DNA of 64,000 nt from Rhizobium sp. 9140 (lineage in GTDB: Bacteria > Pseudomonadota > Alphaproteobacteria > Rhizobiales > Rhizobiaceae), in the NCBI RefSeq assembly GCF_900067135.1, contig NZ_FJUR01000002.1, forward strand, positions 671,501 to 735,500. Direction: 5' to 3'. How positions within the stretch are numbered: position 1 is the stretch's first letter; every line of letters begins with the position of its first letter. Position numbers and translations under genes: made by a program. This document shows, one piece after another, positions 62,750 to 64,000 of the stretch. The notes beneath the pieces are model-generated. The model searched no databases. It was not told where the DNA came from and saw only the letters and a list, made by a program, of their open reading frames with translations.

Positions 62750-64000
62750 GCATCGTGCATTCCCAGAAGGCTTCTCCCATGTCGTCCACGCCCGCCTCCC
62801 CGCGCGTCCAGCCGTTGACCGCGCCCCACCGCTTCGTCCCCGTCGATCATGCCTCCGTGGATTTCACCGGCGGGTTCTGGGAAAGCTGGTCGGACACCGT
62901 GCGCAACGTGACCATCCCCACCCAGCATATGCGGCTAGAGGAGGAAGGGTTTCTCGAGGTCCTCGACTTCGACAAGCCACCGTCGCCGCTGGTGCGCCGT
63001 ATCCAGCCGAGCGGGCTGTCGATGCAGCATTTCTTCGACAGCGATTTCGGCAAATGGATCGAGGCCGCAAGCTACACGCTGAAAGCACATCCGAATGCCG
63101 AGATCGAGGCGAAGATAGACGCGATCGTCGAGAAGCTCGAACGGGGGCAGATGACCGACGGCTACCTCAACAGCTGGTTCATCCGCCGCGAGCCGGAGAA
63201 ACGCTGGACGAACCTGCGCGATCTCCACGAGATGTATTCGATGGGGCATCTGCTCGAGGGCGCCGTCGCCTATTTCGAAGCGACGGGAAAACGGCGCTTC
63301 CTCGACGTGATGATCCGCGCCGTCGACCACATCATCGACACGTTCGGCCCGGAGCCGGGCAAGCTGCGCGGCTATGATGCCCATGAGGAAATCGAACTGG
63401 CGCTGGTCAAGCTCTACCGCGTGACGCGCGATCCGCGGCATCTGGCCCTTGCGACCTACTTCGTCGACGAGCGCGGCCGGATGCCCTCCTATTACGATGA
63501 GGAAGCCCGCCGTCGCGGCGAGAACCCGGAGGATTATGTCTACCAGACCTATGCCTACAGCCAGGCACACATGCCAGTGCGCGAGCAGACACAGGTGGTC
63601 GGCCATGCGGTGCGCGCCATGTATCTCTTCTCCGCCATGGTCGATCTCGCGCATGAAAATGACGATCCGACCCTGAAGGCAGCCTGCGAGCGGCTGTTCG
63701 ACAACCTCACCGGCCGCCAGCTCTACGTCACGGGCGGGCTCGGTCCGTCGGCGTCCAACGAAGGTTTCACGCGGGAATACGATCTGCCCAACGCGACGGC
63801 CTACGCCGAAACCTGTGCTGCCGTTGCGCTCGGGTTCTGGAGCCACCGCATGGCGCAGCTCGATCTGGATGCAAAATATACCGACAAGCTGGAAACCGTG
63901 CTCTTCAACGGCGCGCTCTCCGGTATCTCGCGCGACGGCGAGCATTATTTCTACGAGAACGTGCTGGAGAGCCATGGCCAGAACCGCCGCTGGAAATGGC
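62746..64000 (+). CDS. Glycoside hydrolase family 127 beta-L-arabinofuranosidase, N-terminal part
   Basis: 418 codons are visible and the gene runs off the right edge. The sequence follows DUF1680/GH127: FTGGFWESWSDTVRNVTIP, DGYLNSWF, WTNLRDLHEMYSMGHLLEGAV and REQTQVVGHAVRAMYL. Glutamate E339 (SNEGF) and E355/C357 in AETC align with Glu322, Glu338 and Cys340 of HypBA1; the double-cysteine zinc ligand region should lie just past the edge, after NVLESHGQNRRWKW. It should cut beta-L-arabinofuranosides in the cytoplasm (no signal peptide). An ATG at 62779 is an alternative start. Confidence 0.92.
   Translation, partial: MSIVHSQKASPMSSTPASPRVQPLTAPHRFVPVDHASVDFTGGFWESWSDTVRNVTIPTQHMRLEEEGFLEVLDFDKPPSPLVRRIQPSGLSMQHFFDSDFGKWIEAASYTLKAHPNAEIEAKIDAIVEKLERGQMTDGYLNSWFIRREPEKRWTNLRDLHEMYSMGHLLEGAVAYFEATGKRRFLDVMIRAVDHIIDTFGPEPGKLRGYDAHEEIELALVKLYRVTRDPRHLALATYFVDERGRMPSYYDEEARRRGENPEDYVYQTYAYSQAHMPVREQTQVVGHAVRAMYLFSAMVDLAHENDDPTLKAACERLFDNLTGRQLYVTGGLGPSASNEGFTREYDLPNATAYAETCAAVALGFWSHRMAQLDLDAKYTDKLETVLFNGALSGISRDGEHYFYENVLESHGQNRRWKW

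Noticed and set aside
1..64000. rRNA, tRNA, CRISPR arrays and riboswitches
   Set aside because: No cloverleaf-like, spacer-repeat or conserved riboswitch pattern was seen; a covariance-model scan would be needed to exclude small RNAs.

Overview
The window reads as a chromosomal or large-replicon segment of an alphaproteobacterium of the order Hyphomicrobiales, most likely Rhizobiaceae (Rhizobium/Sinorhizobium/Agrobacterium/Shinella relatives). The reasons are high GC content, dense ABC transporter operons each with its own local regulator, many 4-bp ATGA/GTGA gene overlaps, an exopolysaccharide operon, and one intergenic element at 60760-60873 whose paired palindromes match the rhizobial mosaic repeat (RIME) type. 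No rRNA, tRNA or CRISPR array was seen. The species cannot be fixed from the sequence alone.

Layout. 1-7148: a sugar module with a DeoR-type repressor (cut by the window edge), a class I sugar-phosphate aldolase, a PfkB kinase and a complete CUT1-type ABC transporter. 7188-19263: a nitrogen/amino-acid island. It holds a polar amino acid ABC transporter with a DUF1989 protein, two creatinase-like M24 proteins, a VOC protein, two GntR/FCD regulators, a D-2-hydroxyacid dehydrogenase, the three 5-oxoprolinase subunits PxpA/B/C and a D-amino acid aminotransferase. Together they look like a catabolic route for a cyclic or D-configured nitrogen compound, which is not one I recognise. 19494-23318: a three-gene signalling operon of a secreted cysteine-free Mo-oxidoreductase-fold protein, a hybrid histidine kinase with REC and HPt domains, and a REC/HD-GYP c-di-GMP phosphodiesterase. 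23736-28891: a five-gene ABC importer operon ending in its own LacI repressor. 29008-32983: a secreted protein with beta/gamma-crystallin repeats, a DUF6894 protein and a chemoreceptor. 33132-38037: an Fe3+/phosphonate/sugar-phosphate-type ABC importer and an exported beta-carbonic anhydrase.

38515-46750: a high-affinity potassium locus in the order kdpF-kdpB-(small peptide)-kdpA-kdpC-kdpD-kdpE, in which kdpB precedes kdpA. 46902-56251 (all minus strand): a polysaccharide operon headed by a degenerate GGDEF/EAL-like protein. It is followed by a 1183-residue two-domain glycosyltransferase with five N-terminal repeats of about 80 residues, a pyruvyltransferase, a parallel beta-helix protein, and rmlD and rmlA. 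56631-58070: two tandem small serine recombinases transcribed away from that operon, with AT-rich sequence and a perfect 16-bp inverted repeat between them. 58202-64000: a LacI regulator divergent from a CUT1 sugar transporter and a GH127 beta-L-arabinofuranosidase that runs off the right edge.

The points most worth following are the 5-oxoprolinase/D-aminotransferase/M24 island, the cysteine-free sensor with its phosphorelay to HD-GYP, the repeat-bearing glycosyltransferase with a degenerate c-di-GMP protein at the head of its operon and recombinases next to its promoter, and the rearranged kdp operon.
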